Shown here one piece after another: positions 18,558 to 27,470 of a DNA stretch of 64,000 bases (within the stretch, counting starts at the first letter, position 1; every line of letters begins with the position of its first letter). This stretch comes from AP-16 sp046727735 (GTDB lineage: Bacteria > Pseudomonadota > Alphaproteobacteria > Rhizobiales > Xanthobacteraceae). The translations under genes were made by a program, and so were the position numbers. The DNA lies in assembly GCA_046727735.1 (NCBI GenBank), contig JBKPDF010000014.1, positions 1-64,000 of the forward strand, given 5' to 3'. The notes beneath the pieces are model-generated. The model was not told the DNA's origin and made no database searches. It saw only the letters and a list, made by a program, of their open reading frames with translations.

Positions 18558-19132
18558 ATCGCCCCGCTGGGCTTGATGCCGGTTTCCTCAGCTGCCAGCT
18601 CCGCCTCGGGCGGGATCGGCGCTTCGCCCGGCTTGATGCCGAACGGCGGCTCGCGTCCGCTCACGAGCTTGATCAACTCGACCACGTACTGCAGCGACAA
18701 GAGGCCGAGCCCGACCGGCATCGAGGCGTAGGGAATCCACAGCCGCGCGCGCCACATCGTGTCGGACACCCAGCGCTCGGTCCAGGCTTCGTGCCAGAAC
18801 TGGAAGGTCAGCACGGTCATCACCAGGCAGAACGCCAGCGCCATCGTCGCCGACACCAGTGCGAGCCAGTAACGCGGGCGTGCGCCGAGATAGTGCGGCA
18901 GTACGTCGACGTTGACGTGGCCCCGGGTCAGCAGCACGTACGGGCTGCCGATGAAGGTCGCGGCGATCAGGCTGTAGATCGTGAAATCGGTCTGCCAGAT
19001 CGTGTTGTGATTGAGTGCATAGCGCACGAACACCATGTGGCAGACGACGAGCACGGCGGCGCCGATCAGGCCGGCGGCGAAAATTCCGCATGCTTGGGAG
19101 AGCAAGGTGATCGTCCGGATGAAACGGTCCAT
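18554..19132 (-). CDS. TRAP transporter small permease (DctQ type)
   Basis: 192 residues from ATG 19132 (GAGG 3-6 bases upstream); a longer frame exists to 19213 but adds an Arg/Pro-rich stretch. Four spans are visible, with 'VFVRYALNHNTIWQTDFTIY' containing the conserved Trp/Asp region and 'TRGHVNVDVLP' as the family motif. The soluble C-terminal tail of about 45 residues is Glu/Pro-rich. It partners the DctM at 17235-18557. Confidence 0.9.
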   Translation of the reverse strand: MDRFIRTITLLSQACGIFAAGLIGAAVLVVCHMVFVRYALNHNTIWQTDFTIYSLIAATFIGSPYVLLTRGHVNVDVLPHYLGARPRYWLALVSATMALAFCLVMTVLTFQFWHEAWTERWVSDTMWRARLWIPYASMPVGLGLLSLQYVVELIKLVSGREPPFGIKPGEAPIPPEAELAAEETGIKPSGAI

Positions 19133-19209
19133 GCGCCTCGTCCTGGATTGCGACGGTCGCGGCCGGCGGCGGGCCGGCGTGAGTATCGCCGGCCGGCCCG
19201 CGTCGGCGA

Positions 19210-20202
19210 TCAATTCACCGCGAGCGCCGCGTCGATCAGCTTCTTGCCGTCGGGCACCTCGGTGGCGAACTCCTTATAGGAGCTTTCCTGCGCGATCTTG
19301 AGCCACGCATCGTATTCCGCGGGCGACATGGTCACGACCTCGACGTTGTTCTTCTTGAACGTCTCGACCATCTCGTCGTCGAGCTTCTTGCTCGCCTGGT
19401 TGAAGTAATCCTCGGCCTTCTTGCCGGACTTGAGCAGCACCTCCTGCTGCTGCTTGTTGAGCCGCTCGAAGCTCTTCTTCGACATCAGCACCGGCTCGTA
19501 CATGAACCACAGTGCGTTTTCGCCGGGTGCGGTGATGCATCTAACCTGCTCGTAGATTCGGAACGAGACGAAGCTGCCGGTGCTGGTGTCGGTCGCGTCG
19601 GCGACGCCGGTCTGCAGCGCGTTGTAGACCTCGTTGCTGGGCACCGAAACGATCGAAGCGCCGGCCTGCTGCCACATCGCCGCAAACGTCGGCCCGGCCG
19701 AGCGGATCTTCAGCCCCTTGATGTCCTCGGGTTTGCGGATGCAGGCGCGTTTCGAAGCCACGGCGCCTGCGAGCCAGGCGTCGGAGAGCACGATCACGTT
19801 GGCCTTTTGGATTTTGTCCCTGATGTCCTTCATGAACGGCGAGGTGTTGAGTCGAAGCGCGCGCTCGTGATTGCGCACTAGGCCGGGCATCAGCGTGGCG
19901 CCGAATGCGCGCACCTTGCCGCTCGCGTAATCGAGCGGGAACGACGAGATGTCGAGCTGCCCGATCGAGAGCGCGTTCCATTGCTCGTTGGGCTTGAACA
20001 GCGAGGCGCCGGGATAGACCTGGACCTCGAGCCCGATATTGGCGGCTTTGGCCTCGCGGGCGATGATCTGCACCATCTCGTCACGTGCGTCGCCCTTGCC
20101 GCCGGGAAACTGATGCGAGGCTTTGAGCGTCTGCGCCTGCGCGCCGGCCGCGAGCGCGAGGACGGCGGCTGCGGCGGCCAGGATCGTTGCGGTTCGGTTC
20201 AT
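19210..20202 (-). CDS. TRAP transporter substrate-binding protein (DctP type)
   Basis: 330 residues with a Sec signal peptide (residues 1-23, 'ALAAGAQA' before the cut). Landmarks: 'LKASHQFPGGKGDARDEMV', 'LKIRSAGPTFAAMWQQAG' and 'SNEVYNALQTGVADATDTS'. GAGGGAG just before the ATG at 20202. It is the second gene of the operon that starts with the GMC oxidoreductase, so the ligand may be an alcohol or acid handled by that enzyme. Confidence 0.92.
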   Translation of the reverse strand: MNRTATILAAAAAVLALAAGAQAQTLKASHQFPGGKGDARDEMVQIIAREAKAANIGLEVQVYPGASLFKPNEQWNALSIGQLDISSFPLDYASGKVRAFGATLMPGLVRNHERALRLNTSPFMKDIRDKIQKANVIVLSDAWLAGAVASKRACIRKPEDIKGLKIRSAGPTFAAMWQQAGASIVSVPSNEVYNALQTGVADATDTSTGSFVSFRIYEQVRCITAPGENALWFMYEPVLMSKKSFERLNKQQQEVLLKSGKKAEDYFNQASKKLDDEMVETFKKNNVEVVTMSPAEYDAWLKIAQESSYKEFATEVPDGKKLIDAALAVN

Positions 20203-20306
20203 TTCTCCCTCTCATTTTTCTCGTTGGTGACGGACCATAGTCCATGGAACGGTAGAACGCTGACCTTGTCAAAACGATAAACCGGCCGATTTGAAGGCTG
20301 CACGGC

Positions 20307-21941
20307 TCACGCCGCGGCTCTTGCGGCCGGCCAATTGGCGCGCTCGGCGCTGTCGAGGATCAGGTCCGCGCCCTTCTCGCCGATCAGGATCGCGGCCGCA
20401 TTGGTGTTGCCGGACACGAGCGTCGGCATGATCGAGGCGTCGACCACGCGCAGCGATGAGACGCCGCGCACGCGCAATTCCGGATCGACCACGGCGTCGG
20501 CGTCCGGCCCCATCCGGCAGGTGCCGACCGGGTGGTAGACCGAGATGCCCTTGGCGCGCACGAACGCAGCGAGGTCGGCGTCGCCGACGCACACCGGTCC
20601 CGGGTCGCGCTCGCAGGCGATGATCGCGGCGAGCGGCGGCGCAGCGGTGATTTTGCGCACGAGCTTGACGCCGGCCACCATGGTGTCGAGATCGCGCGGA
20701 TCGGCGAGATAGTTCACCTGAATGGCCGGCGGCGCGAGCGGATCGGCCGAGCGGATCTGCACGCTGCCGCGCGATTGCGGCCGCAGCTGGCAGACCGAGA
20801 GCGTGAAGCCGGAAAAGGTGTGCAGCTTCGGGTCGACGCGCTCGGTCGAGAACGCCATCAGCAGCAGTTGCACGTCGGGCCGGTCGAGCTCGGGGCGCGT
20901 GCGCGAAAAACCGCCGGCCAGCCCCGCCCACCAGCCGAGCGGGCCCTTGCGGAACAGCGCGTAACTCAATCCGGCGCGCGCCATGCGCGCGAAGCTGCGC
21001 ATATCGTCGTTGAGCGTGATGCGGTGTTTGCATTCGAGGATCAATCGCGCCTGCAAATGATCCTGCAGATTGCCGCCGACTCCTTTCCGGTCGCTCAGGA
21101 CGGGAATGCCGTGTTGGCGCAACAGCTCCGCGGGTCCGATCCCGGAGAGCTGCAGCAGCTGCGGAGATTGCAGCGCGCCGGCGGCAAGAATCACTTCGCG
21201 GTCGGCGCGCACCTCACGCTCCTCGCCGGCCGCGCGGTACGCGACCCCGCAAGCGCGCAGGCCGTCGAACAGCACGCGCGTTGCGTGCGCACCGGTGACG
21301 ACGCGCAGGTTGGGCCGCCGTTGCGCCGGCCGCACGAACGCCACGCGCGCGCTGCAGCGCAGCCCGCGCCGCGCCGTCGCCTGGTAATAGCCGACGCCTT
21401 CCTGCTGCTCGCCGTTGAAGTCGCGCGTGTACGGGATGCCGACGCTCACGCCGGCGGCGATGAACGCCTCTGCGACGGGATGCGGCTCGGGCAGATCGCC
21501 GACCGCGAGCGGCCCGCCGACGCCGTGCCACGGATCGGCGCCGCGCACCTGGTCTTCGGATTTCTTGAAATAGGGCAGCACGTCCGCATAGCCCCAACCC
21601 GGATTGCCGAGATCGCGCCAATCATCGTAGTCCTGCGCCTGGCCGCGGACGTAGAGCAGGCCGTTGATCGAGCTCGAGCCGCCCAGCACTTTCCCGCGAG
21701 GCTGTTTGATCCGGCGCCGGTCGAGCCCGGGCTCCGGCTCCGTTTCGAACATCCAGTTGACGCGCGCGTCGAACATGGTGCGCCCGTAGCCGAGCGGAAT
21801 GTGGATCCACGGGTTGCGGTCGCGGCCGCCGGCCTCGAGCAGCACCACGCGATATTTTCCGCCGGCGCTCAGGCGATCGGCGAGCACGCAGCCTGCCGAT
21901 CCCGCGCCGACGATGACGTAATCGCACCGTTCGGCAGACAT
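20307..21941 (-). CDS. GMC family FAD-dependent alcohol/choline dehydrogenase-like oxidoreductase
   Basis: 544 residues from ATG 21941 (GAGGAACG directly upstream; the longer frame to 22016 runs into a repeat). N-terminal FAD motif 'YVIVGAGSAGCVLADRLS'. GMC signature 1 is 'GKVLGGSSSINGLLYVRG' and signature 2 is 'GALQSPQLLQLSGIGP'. The C-terminal catalytic His is in 'ISVYHPVGTCRMGPD' and the partner Asn in 'LVSGNTNAAAILIGEKG'. It oxidises a primary alcohol to an aldehyde. It heads the TRAP operon at 17235-20202. Confidence 0.92.
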   Translation of the reverse strand: MSAERCDYVIVGAGSAGCVLADRLSAGGKYRVVLLEAGGRDRNPWIHIPLGYGRTMFDARVNWMFETEPEPGLDRRRIKQPRGKVLGGSSSINGLLYVRGQAQDYDDWRDLGNPGWGYADVLPYFKKSEDQVRGADPWHGVGGPLAVGDLPEPHPVAEAFIAAGVSVGIPYTRDFNGEQQEGVGYYQATARRGLRCSARVAFVRPAQRRPNLRVVTGAHATRVLFDGLRACGVAYRAAGEEREVRADREVILAAGALQSPQLLQLSGIGPAELLRQHGIPVLSDRKGVGGNLQDHLQARLILECKHRITLNDDMRSFARMARAGLSYALFRKGPLGWWAGLAGGFSRTRPELDRPDVQLLLMAFSTERVDPKLHTFSGFTLSVCQLRPQSRGSVQIRSADPLAPPAIQVNYLADPRDLDTMVAGVKLVRKITAAPPLAAIIACERDPGPVCVGDADLAAFVRAKGISVYHPVGTCRMGPDADAVVDPELRVRGVSSLRVVDASIMPTLVSGNTNAAAILIGEKGADLILDSAERANWPAARAAA

Positions 21942-21948
21942 CGTTCCT

Positions 21949-22260
21949 CGCGTCGTTCCGGGCGCACCGAAGGTGCGACCCGGAACCCATGAACACCGAT
22001 CTACGAAATCTCGCAACGCCTGTGTTCATGGATGCCGTTCCCTCGCGGAGCCTGCCCCGGACCACGATCCGGGGCTCGGGTCCCGGAATGACTTGGTGAT
22101 CAACCGCGAGGCATACGCGCTTCACCTCTCCCCGGTGGGGAGAGGTCGGTCCTCGCCTTCGGCGAGGACCGGGTGAGGGGGTCACGATCGTCATAAAATA
22201 ATCGACACCCCATCCCCCTCACCCCACCCCTCTCCCCTCCGGGGCGAGGGAGGCGCTTGC
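21949..22260. repeat. Intergenic palindromic repeats (two families)
   Basis: The stretch between the GMC and SDR genes holds two palindrome types. At 21949-22100 is a 'ttccgggcgcacc...ggtgcgacccggaa' element with an inverted partner. At 22122-22256 is a 'ctctccccggtggggagag / cctcgccttcggcgagg' element. Both recur in the window (25.1, 27.3, 31.3, 33.1, 34.3, 39.5, 42.4, 44.7 and 50.1 kb). They are non-coding. Confidence 0.75.
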
Positions 22261-22329
22261 CGCCCGCCTACTGCCTCACCCAGACCCACACCGAGTGAGG
22301 AAGTGTTTCGCTGCGGCGCGTGCCTGCGG

Positions 22330-23148
22330 TCACCCCGCGTGCGTCTGGGTGAGGCCGGTGGGCGGACCATCGATCGCGGTCCAGCCGCCGTCGACCAAGA
22401 GCGCGCTGCCGGTCACGTAGCTTGCGGCATCGGAAGCGAGAAATGCCACGGCGGCCGCGACCTCGCTTGGCTCGCTCCAGCGATTGAACACGGTATGTGC
22501 GGCAAGCGCCTGAAAAATCTGCGGCCGCGCTTTGAGCGGCGCCACGAGCGGCGTCTCGACGATGCTCGGCACGATGGCATTGACGCGCACCCCGTGCGGG
22601 CCGAGCTCGGAGGCAAGCCCGCGCACCATCTGGATGATGCCGGCCTTGGTGGCGCCGTAGATCGCGAGGCCGGGTTCGAGGGTGGACGCGCGCACCGAGG
22701 AGCTCGCGATCAGGCTTCCGGCGCCCTGGCTTACCATCAGCTTGCCGAACTCGCGCAAGAAATAGAACGTGCCGCGCAAATTCAGGTTGACCACGCGGTC
22801 GTATTCCTCGTCGGTGTAGTCGCACAGGAGCTTGCGCACGTGCGTGGCCGGTGTCGTGAGCGCGACGTCGAGCCGGACATGCTCCGCCTTCACGGCAGCC
22901 GCGAGCCTGCGGATGTCGTCGGATTGTCCGGCGTCGATCCGATGCGCTGTGCCGCCGATCGCCGCCGCCGTGGCTCTGACACCGGCCGCGTCGATGTCCG
23001 CGCAGATCACCCGCGCGCCGAGCGCGGCCAGCGCTTCGGCCGACGCCTTGCCGATGCCGGAGGCGGCGCCGAGCACAAGAGCGGTCTTGCCGCTCAGATC
23101 GAACAGGCGGCGGTAGCGCTCGAGCGCGGTGTCGATGTCGGCCTCCAC
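22330..23148 (-). CDS. SDR family NAD(P)-dependent oxidoreductase
   Basis: 272 residues, GTG start at 23148 directly after the gntR stop. Cofactor motif 'ALVLGAASGIGKASAEAL'. Catalytic Ser in 'LIASSSVRAS' and the YxxxK pair in 'AIYGATKAGIIQM'. The usual NNAG motif is replaced by 'VALTTPATHV'. The C-terminal 'ASYVTGSALLVDGGWTA' is standard. It is in an operon with the GntR regulator, next to a divergent TRAP importer, and probably oxidises the imported hydroxy compound. Confidence 0.9.
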   Translation of the reverse strand: MEADIDTALERYRRLFDLSGKTALVLGAASGIGKASAEALAALGARVICADIDAAGVRATAAAIGGTAHRIDAGQSDDIRRLAAAVKAEHVRLDVALTTPATHVRKLLCDYTDEEYDRVVNLNLRGTFYFLREFGKLMVSQGAGSLIASSSVRASTLEPGLAIYGATKAGIIQMVRGLASELGPHGVRVNAIVPSIVETPLVAPLKARPQIFQALAAHTVFNRWSEPSEVAAAVAFLASDAASYVTGSALLVDGGWTAIDGPPTGLTQTHAG

Positions 23149-23910
23149 CTAAGCCCTGCCGATCGCGCCCGCGCGCGAGGGAGCCGGCCGCGCGCCGTCG
23201 ATGAAATATTGCGGATTGAGGTCACGCACGTCGGCGATGCTGGCGCGCAGCCCGTCGAGATGCGCGGCCATCGCGGCCGCGGCGCGCGGCGGATCGCGGG
23301 CTTCGATCGCCCGGACGATGGCCGCGTGCTCCTGCAGCACGCGGAGCATGCGGCCCGGAACCGGCAACGTCAGCCGGCGATAGCGGTCGACCTGAATTTT
23401 CACCTGCTGGATCAGGGTCCAGATGCCTGGATGTCCCGCGGCTTGCGCGATCACCGCGTGAAAGGCCTCGTCGGCCTCGTGGAAGCGATCGCGGTTGCCG
23501 GCCTTTTGCATCCGGCGCTGGCGCTCGATGAGCTCGTGGAGCTCCGTCACTTGTTCCGCACTGGCGGCTTCCGCTGCGAGTCTCGCGGTCAGTTGCTCGA
23601 GCGCGCTGCGCACCAGGATTGCTTCCGGCAAGGCAGCGAGCGGGATCTTGGCCACGAACGTGCCGGATTGGGGAAAGATGTCGACCAGCGCCTCGTCGGC
23701 GAGGCGCAGGATCGCTTCGCGCACCGGCGTGCGGCTCACGCCGAAGCGCGCGGCGATCTCGCGTTCGACGATCGACTCTCCGGGCTTGCGTCGCATCGAG
23801 ACGATCTCGGCCTTCAGCCCGCGGTAGAGCAGCTTGGCGGCCGTGTCCGCCCGGCCCGGCCGTACGCCGCCGCCGGCGCGCACAGGCTGCTGCACTCTCG
23901 GCACGCTCAC
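23149..23910 (-). CDS. GntR family transcriptional regulator, FCD (FadR-like) subfamily
   Basis: About 253 residues. The winged helix-turn-helix is 'REIAARFGVSRTPVREAIL' (residues about 50-70). The C-terminal all-helical FCD domain has metal/ligand residues in 'HEADEAFHAVIAQAAGH' and in 'LQEHAAIVRAIEARD', plus the terminal 'AAMAAHLDG' His. I place the start at GTG 23910 (GTG 23904 also possible). The frame upstream to 24030 would run through the AT-rich dyad at 23950 and is probably untranslated. It is divergent from TRAP dctP with the dyad between, typical of autoregulation and control of that operon. Confidence 0.88.
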   Translation of the reverse strand: MSVPRVQQPVRAGGGVRPGRADTAAKLLYRGLKAEIVSMRRKPGESIVEREIAARFGVSRTPVREAILRLADEALVDIFPQSGTFVAKIPLAALPEAILVRSALEQLTARLAAEAASAEQVTELHELIERQRRMQKAGNRDRFHEADEAFHAVIAQAAGHPGIWTLIQQVKIQVDRYRRLTLPVPGRMLRVLQEHAAIVRAIEARDPPRAAAAMAAHLDGLRASIADVRDLNPQYFIDGARPAPSRAGAIGRA

Positions 23911-23949
23911 GGCCGCGACCCCGGTTTCCGACGCATCTAGCGACGAATG

Positions 23950-23963
23950 ATATATTAGTATAT
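23950..23963. promoter_or_regulatory. Candidate GntR operator ATATATTAGTATAT
   Basis: Dyad ATATA-TTAG-TATAT between the GntR start (23910) and TRAP dctP (24030). Its core TATATTAGTATA (23951-23962) is the exact reverse complement of the core at 13469-13480 before the DctQ-DctM fusion gene. Placement between divergent genes is the usual site for a FadR-type repressor. Confidence 0.55.
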
Positions 23964-24029
23964 AAGCGCGGTGGCAACCGGCTCGACCGCGCCAATCGCG
24001 AGCCGGCGCAAACCGGAGGGAGGCAGCCA

Positions 24030-25043
24030 ATGGGATCGCTCACGCTCAGCCGTCGCGAGGCGGCGGCATTGCTCGCCGTTGCCGTCGGGACCGTCGCGGC
24101 CCGCCCGCTCGGTCCGGCACTCGCCCAGCAGAAGCTCCTGCTCAAAGCCTCCGACGTGCACCCGGCCGGCTATCCGACCGTCGTCGCCGTCGAGAATCTC
24201 GGTCGCAAGCTCGAACAGGCGACCGGCGGCCGTCTCGGCGTGCAGATGTACGCCTCGATGCAGCTCGGCGGCGAGAAGGAGGCGATCGAGCAGGCCCAGG
24301 TCGGTGCCATTCAGTTCGCCCGGATCAGCGTCGGCGCGCTCGGGCCGGTGATCGACGAGCTCAACGTGTTCAACCTGCCGTTCCTGTTCCGCAACACCGC
24401 GCACATGCAGAAGGTGATCGACGGACCGATCGGCGACGAGCTGCTCGAAAAAGTCACGGCCAATCCCAGAGCCGGGCTCGTCGGCATCTGCTGGATGGAT
24501 GCGGGCGCGCGCAGCGTCTACGACACCAGAAAGCCGATCCACGGCATCGCCGATCTCAAGGGCCTAAAGGTGCGGGTCATGGGCAACCCGATGTTCGTCG
24601 ACATGATGAACGCGCTCGGCGGCAACGGCGTCGCCATGGGGTACGACCAGGTGTTCAGCGCGCTGCAGACCGGGGTGGTCGACGGCGCCGAGAACAATCC
24701 GCCGAGCTTCGTGTTCGACAATCATTATCAGGTCGCCAAGTATTACGCGCTCACCGAACACCTCATCGTTCCCGAACTCCTGGTGTTCTCACGCAAGACC
24801 TGGGACACGCTGTCGGCCGAAGACCGCGAGCTCATCAAGAAATTCGGACGCGAGGCGCAGCGCGAAGAGCGCGTGCTGTGGAACGAATACGAGAAGCAGG
24901 CGCTGGACAAGGCGAGGGCGGCCGGGATCCAGATCATCGAGATTTCCGACAAGAAGCCGTTCCAGGACGCGGTCAAGCCGGTATGGGACAAGTACGGCCC
25001 GAAATATGCGGAGACGATCAAGCGCATCCAGGCGGTGGAATGA
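24030..25043 (+). CDS. TRAP transporter substrate-binding protein (DctP type)
   Basis: 337 residues. Leader 'LSRREAAALLAVAVGTVAA' resembles a Tat signal (RR) and ends near 'PALAQQ'. Family landmarks: 'GKVRVMGNPMFVDMMNALG'-like segment at residues about 180-200 (here 'LKVRVMGNPMFVDMMNALG'), 'QVFSALQTGVVDGAENNPP' and 'HYQVAKYYALTEHLI'. GGAGGGAGG before the ATG at 24030. First gene of dctP-dctQ-dctM on the plus strand, divergent from gntR. The large-subunit genes follow after a 468-base repeat-filled gap. Confidence 0.93.
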   Translation: MGSLTLSRREAAALLAVAVGTVAARPLGPALAQQKLLLKASDVHPAGYPTVVAVENLGRKLEQATGGRLGVQMYASMQLGGEKEAIEQAQVGAIQFARISVGALGPVIDELNVFNLPFLFRNTAHMQKVIDGPIGDELLEKVTANPRAGLVGICWMDAGARSVYDTRKPIHGIADLKGLKVRVMGNPMFVDMMNALGGNGVAMGYDQVFSALQTGVVDGAENNPPSFVFDNHYQVAKYYALTEHLIVPELLVFSRKTWDTLSAEDRELIKKFGREAQREERVLWNEYEKQALDKARAAGIQIIEISDKKPFQDAVKPVWDKYGPKYAETIKRIQAVE

Positions 25044-25089
25044 ACGCGTGACCTGTTCCGACCTCTCCACAGTCGGCGCCAATGCGGGT

Positions 25090-25440
25090 CCCTTCAGCGG
25101 TGCAGCAGTCTCCACCTCTTCCCGTCGGGGAGTATTGCGAAGCAGACCAGCGAACGCGTTTCCCCTCTCCCCTTGTGGGAGAGGGTGGTCCGAGCCGAAG
25201 GCGAGGACCGGGTGAGGGTTTTGCTCTCGTGACTTTGTACCCCTCACCCGGCTCGTCGCTCGCTCGCGCTCGCAACGAGCCACCCTCTCCCACAAGGGGA
25301 GAGGGAAAGTGCGTTTGCCGCTCGGGTTCGCGACAATCCCCATCGGGGAGAAGTCGCCCACGGTGCGGGCGGATGAGGGGCTCACGATGCTTCCGACCCC
25401 ACTCATCCCATCCCTCTCCCCCGCGGGGAGAGGGATGAGA
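25090..25440. repeat. Block of 'ctctcccc...ggggagag' palindromes inside a TRAP operon
   Basis: Between dctP (ends 25043) and dctQ (25512) lie at least three palindromic units. They include 'ccctctccccttgtgggagagggtgg' (about 25161), its inverted copy 'ccaccctctcccacaaggggagaggg' (about 25281) and 'ccctctcccccgcggggagaggg' (about 25411), plus the 'gaggaccgggtgaggg' spacer. Transcripts would fold strongly here, which could separate expression of the binding protein from the permeases. Confidence 0.75.
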
Positions 25441-25511
25441 CCGCGGCACGCGCTCGGCACACGGGCCAACAGCTTGAACCGTGCCGATGCGGTTTTGAAA
25501 CGGAGCAGCTG

Positions 25512-26033
25512 ATGGCGCGCGCGTACCGCAAGGCGATGGACGGCCTGTATCTCCTGTGCGTGATCGTCGCCGGCACTTCGCTCGTGCTGATCTCGGCCGT
25601 CATCCCCTGGGCGGTCTACACGCGTTATGTGCTCAACAGCGCCGCCTCCTGGCCGGAGCCGATGGCGGTGCTGCTCACGATCGTGCTGACGTTCTTCGGC
25701 GCCGCCGGGTGCTACCGACGCGGCCTGCACATGAACGTCGGCTTCTTCGTCGGGCTGCTCGCGCCGCCGCTGCAGCGTGCCGCCGACCTCGTCGTGCAAG
25801 CCGCGATGGCGGTCATCTCCGCGTTCATGTTCGCCTGGGGCGCGAAGCTGGTGGATGCGACCTGGCACAACACCATCGCCGACTTCCCGTTTCTCTCGGT
25901 CGGCGTGACCTACCTGCCGATCCCGATCGGCGGCGCCCTGTTGCTGCTGTTCGTGATCGAGCGGGTCGCGATCGGACCGCCGCCCGAGCCGCCGCCGAGC
26001 ATCGAGCATCCCGCCGCCGCCGCCTTTGAGTGA
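25512..26033 (+). CDS. TRAP transporter small permease (DctQ type)
   Basis: 173 residues, four predicted spans. 'VYTRYVLNSAASWPEPMAVL' carries the conserved Trp/Pro/Glu segment and 'RRGLHMNVGFFVGLLAP' the loop motif. GGAGCAGCTG directly before the ATG at 25512. It ends 6 bases before dctM and acts with it. Confidence 0.9.
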   Translation: MARAYRKAMDGLYLLCVIVAGTSLVLISAVIPWAVYTRYVLNSAASWPEPMAVLLTIVLTFFGAAGCYRRGLHMNVGFFVGLLAPPLQRAADLVVQAAMAVISAFMFAWGAKLVDATWHNTIADFPFLSVGVTYLPIPIGGALLLLFVIERVAIGPPPEPPPSIEHPAAAAFE

Positions 26034-26039
26034 CCTCGC

Positions 26040-27329
26040 ATGGACATTTTCGTGCTGCTGGCGACGATGTTTGCCTGCTTTCTCGTCGGCGTGCCGATTG
26101 CTTATTCGCTGGCGCTCGCCGCGATCGCCGGGGCGGCATGGATCGGCATCCCGCTCGAAGCGATCATGCTGAAAATCGCCGACGGCGTCAGCAAGGTCGC
26201 GATGCTGACAATTCCGTTCTTCGTGCTGGCGGGCGCCATCATGGCCGAGGGCGGCATGGCGCGGCGGCTGGTGCGCTTCGCGGATGTGCTGGTCGGCGTC
26301 ACCCGCGTGCGCGGCGGGCTCTCGGTGGTCAACGTCGTGGCCACGACGTTTCTCAGCGGCATCTCCGGGTCGGCCGTCGCCGATACTTCCGCGATCGGCT
26401 CGGTCATGATCCCGCAGATGGAGAAGACCGGCTATCCGCGGGTGTTCGCCACCAACGTGACGATCACCGCCTCGGTGCAGGCGCTGCTGGTGCCGCCGAG
26501 CCACAATGCGGTGATCTATTCGCTCGCCACGGGCGGCACCATCTCGATCATCAGCCTGTTCATGGCGGGCGTGCTGCCCGGGCTGCTGCTCGGGTTCTCG
26601 CTGGTGGTGCTTTGCCTGGTGATCGCCTATCGCGACGGTCATCCCGTCGGCAAGACCGTGCCGTGGCGCGAGGCGGTCAAGATCACGATCGACGCGTTGT
26701 GGGGGTTGATCACTCTCGTCATCATCCTCGGCGGCATCCTCGCCGGGGTTTTCACCGCGATCGAGGCCGGCGCGGTTGCCTGCGTGTGGGCGTTCTTCGT
26801 GACCATGTTCATCTACCGCGACTACCGCTGGCGCGATCTGCCCGCGCTCGTCCACCGTACCTTGAGCACGGTCGCGATGGTGATGACGCTGATCGCCTGC
26901 GCCTCGAGCGTCGGCTATGTGATGGCGCTGACCCAGATGCCGGCGAAGATCACGGCGTTCTTCCTGACCTTGTCGAGCGACAAGCACGTCATCCTGTTCC
27001 TGATCAACGTGCTGCTGCTCGTGCTCGGATGCCTGGTCGACATGGCGCCGTCGATCCTGATCGCGACGCCGATTCTGCTGCCCGTCGTCGTCAATTTTGG
27101 CGTCGATCCCGTGCATTTTGGCATGATCATGCTGCTCAACCTCGGCATCGGGCTGTGTCATCCGCCGGTCGGCGCCATCCTGTTCGTCGGCTGCGCGGTC
27201 GGCAAGGTGACGATCGAGGAGGTGATGCGGCGCATTTGGCCGTTCTACGGCGTGATGTTCGCTGTGCTGATGCTCGTGACCTATCTGCCGGCGATCTCGC
27301 TGTGGCTGCCGCGCCTGCTGGGATTGTGA
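26040..27329 (+). CDS. TRAP transporter large permease (DctM type)
   Basis: 429 residues, about 12 spans. Landmarks: 'LTIPFFVLAGAIMAEGGMA', 'FLSGISGSAVADTSAIGSVM', 'LLVPPSHNAVIYSLATGG' and 'LNLGIGLCHPPVGAILFVG'. Third gene of the dctPQM set and probably under the divergent GntR regulator. Confidence 0.94.
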   Translation: MDIFVLLATMFACFLVGVPIAYSLALAAIAGAAWIGIPLEAIMLKIADGVSKVAMLTIPFFVLAGAIMAEGGMARRLVRFADVLVGVTRVRGGLSVVNVVATTFLSGISGSAVADTSAIGSVMIPQMEKTGYPRVFATNVTITASVQALLVPPSHNAVIYSLATGGTISIISLFMAGVLPGLLLGFSLVVLCLVIAYRDGHPVGKTVPWREAVKITIDALWGLITLVIILGGILAGVFTAIEAGAVACVWAFFVTMFIYRDYRWRDLPALVHRTLSTVAMVMTLIACASSVGYVMALTQMPAKITAFFLTLSSDKHVILFLINVLLLVLGCLVDMAPSILIATPILLPVVVNFGVDPVHFGMIMLLNLGIGLCHPPVGAILFVGCAVGKVTIEEVMRRIWPFYGVMFAVLMLVTYLPAISLWLPRLLGL

Positions 27330-27337
27330 GTGAAGAC

Positions 27338-27456
27338 ATTGTCGTCCCGGGGCCGAGCGCAGCGAGGAACCCGGGACCCATGATCGCAGGCATCTCGCAT
27401 CTTGCTCCGTGTTCATAGGTTCCGGGTTCGCCGCTTCGCGGCGCCCCGGAATGACG
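27338..27456. repeat. 'cccggg...gccccgg' intergenic palindrome
   Basis: Non-coding element 'cgtcccggggccgagcgcagcgaggaaccc' with the inverted half 'gggttcgccgcttcgcggcgccccggaatgacga'. It lies between the convergent dctM and NIPSNAP genes. This is the same family as 21949-22100 and 39505-39605, and it may double as a bidirectional transcript end. Confidence 0.7.
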
Positions 27457-27470
27457 ATGCCGAGAGTTTC

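Noticed and set aside
25090..25440. CRISPR-like regular repeats
   Set aside because: Units are palindromic, unequal in length and not separated by uniform unique spacers; typical intergenic palindromes.
24789..27416. 875-codon minus-strand frame
   Set aside because: His/Asp/Arg-rich shadow of dctQ-dctM and the repeat block; no family likeness.
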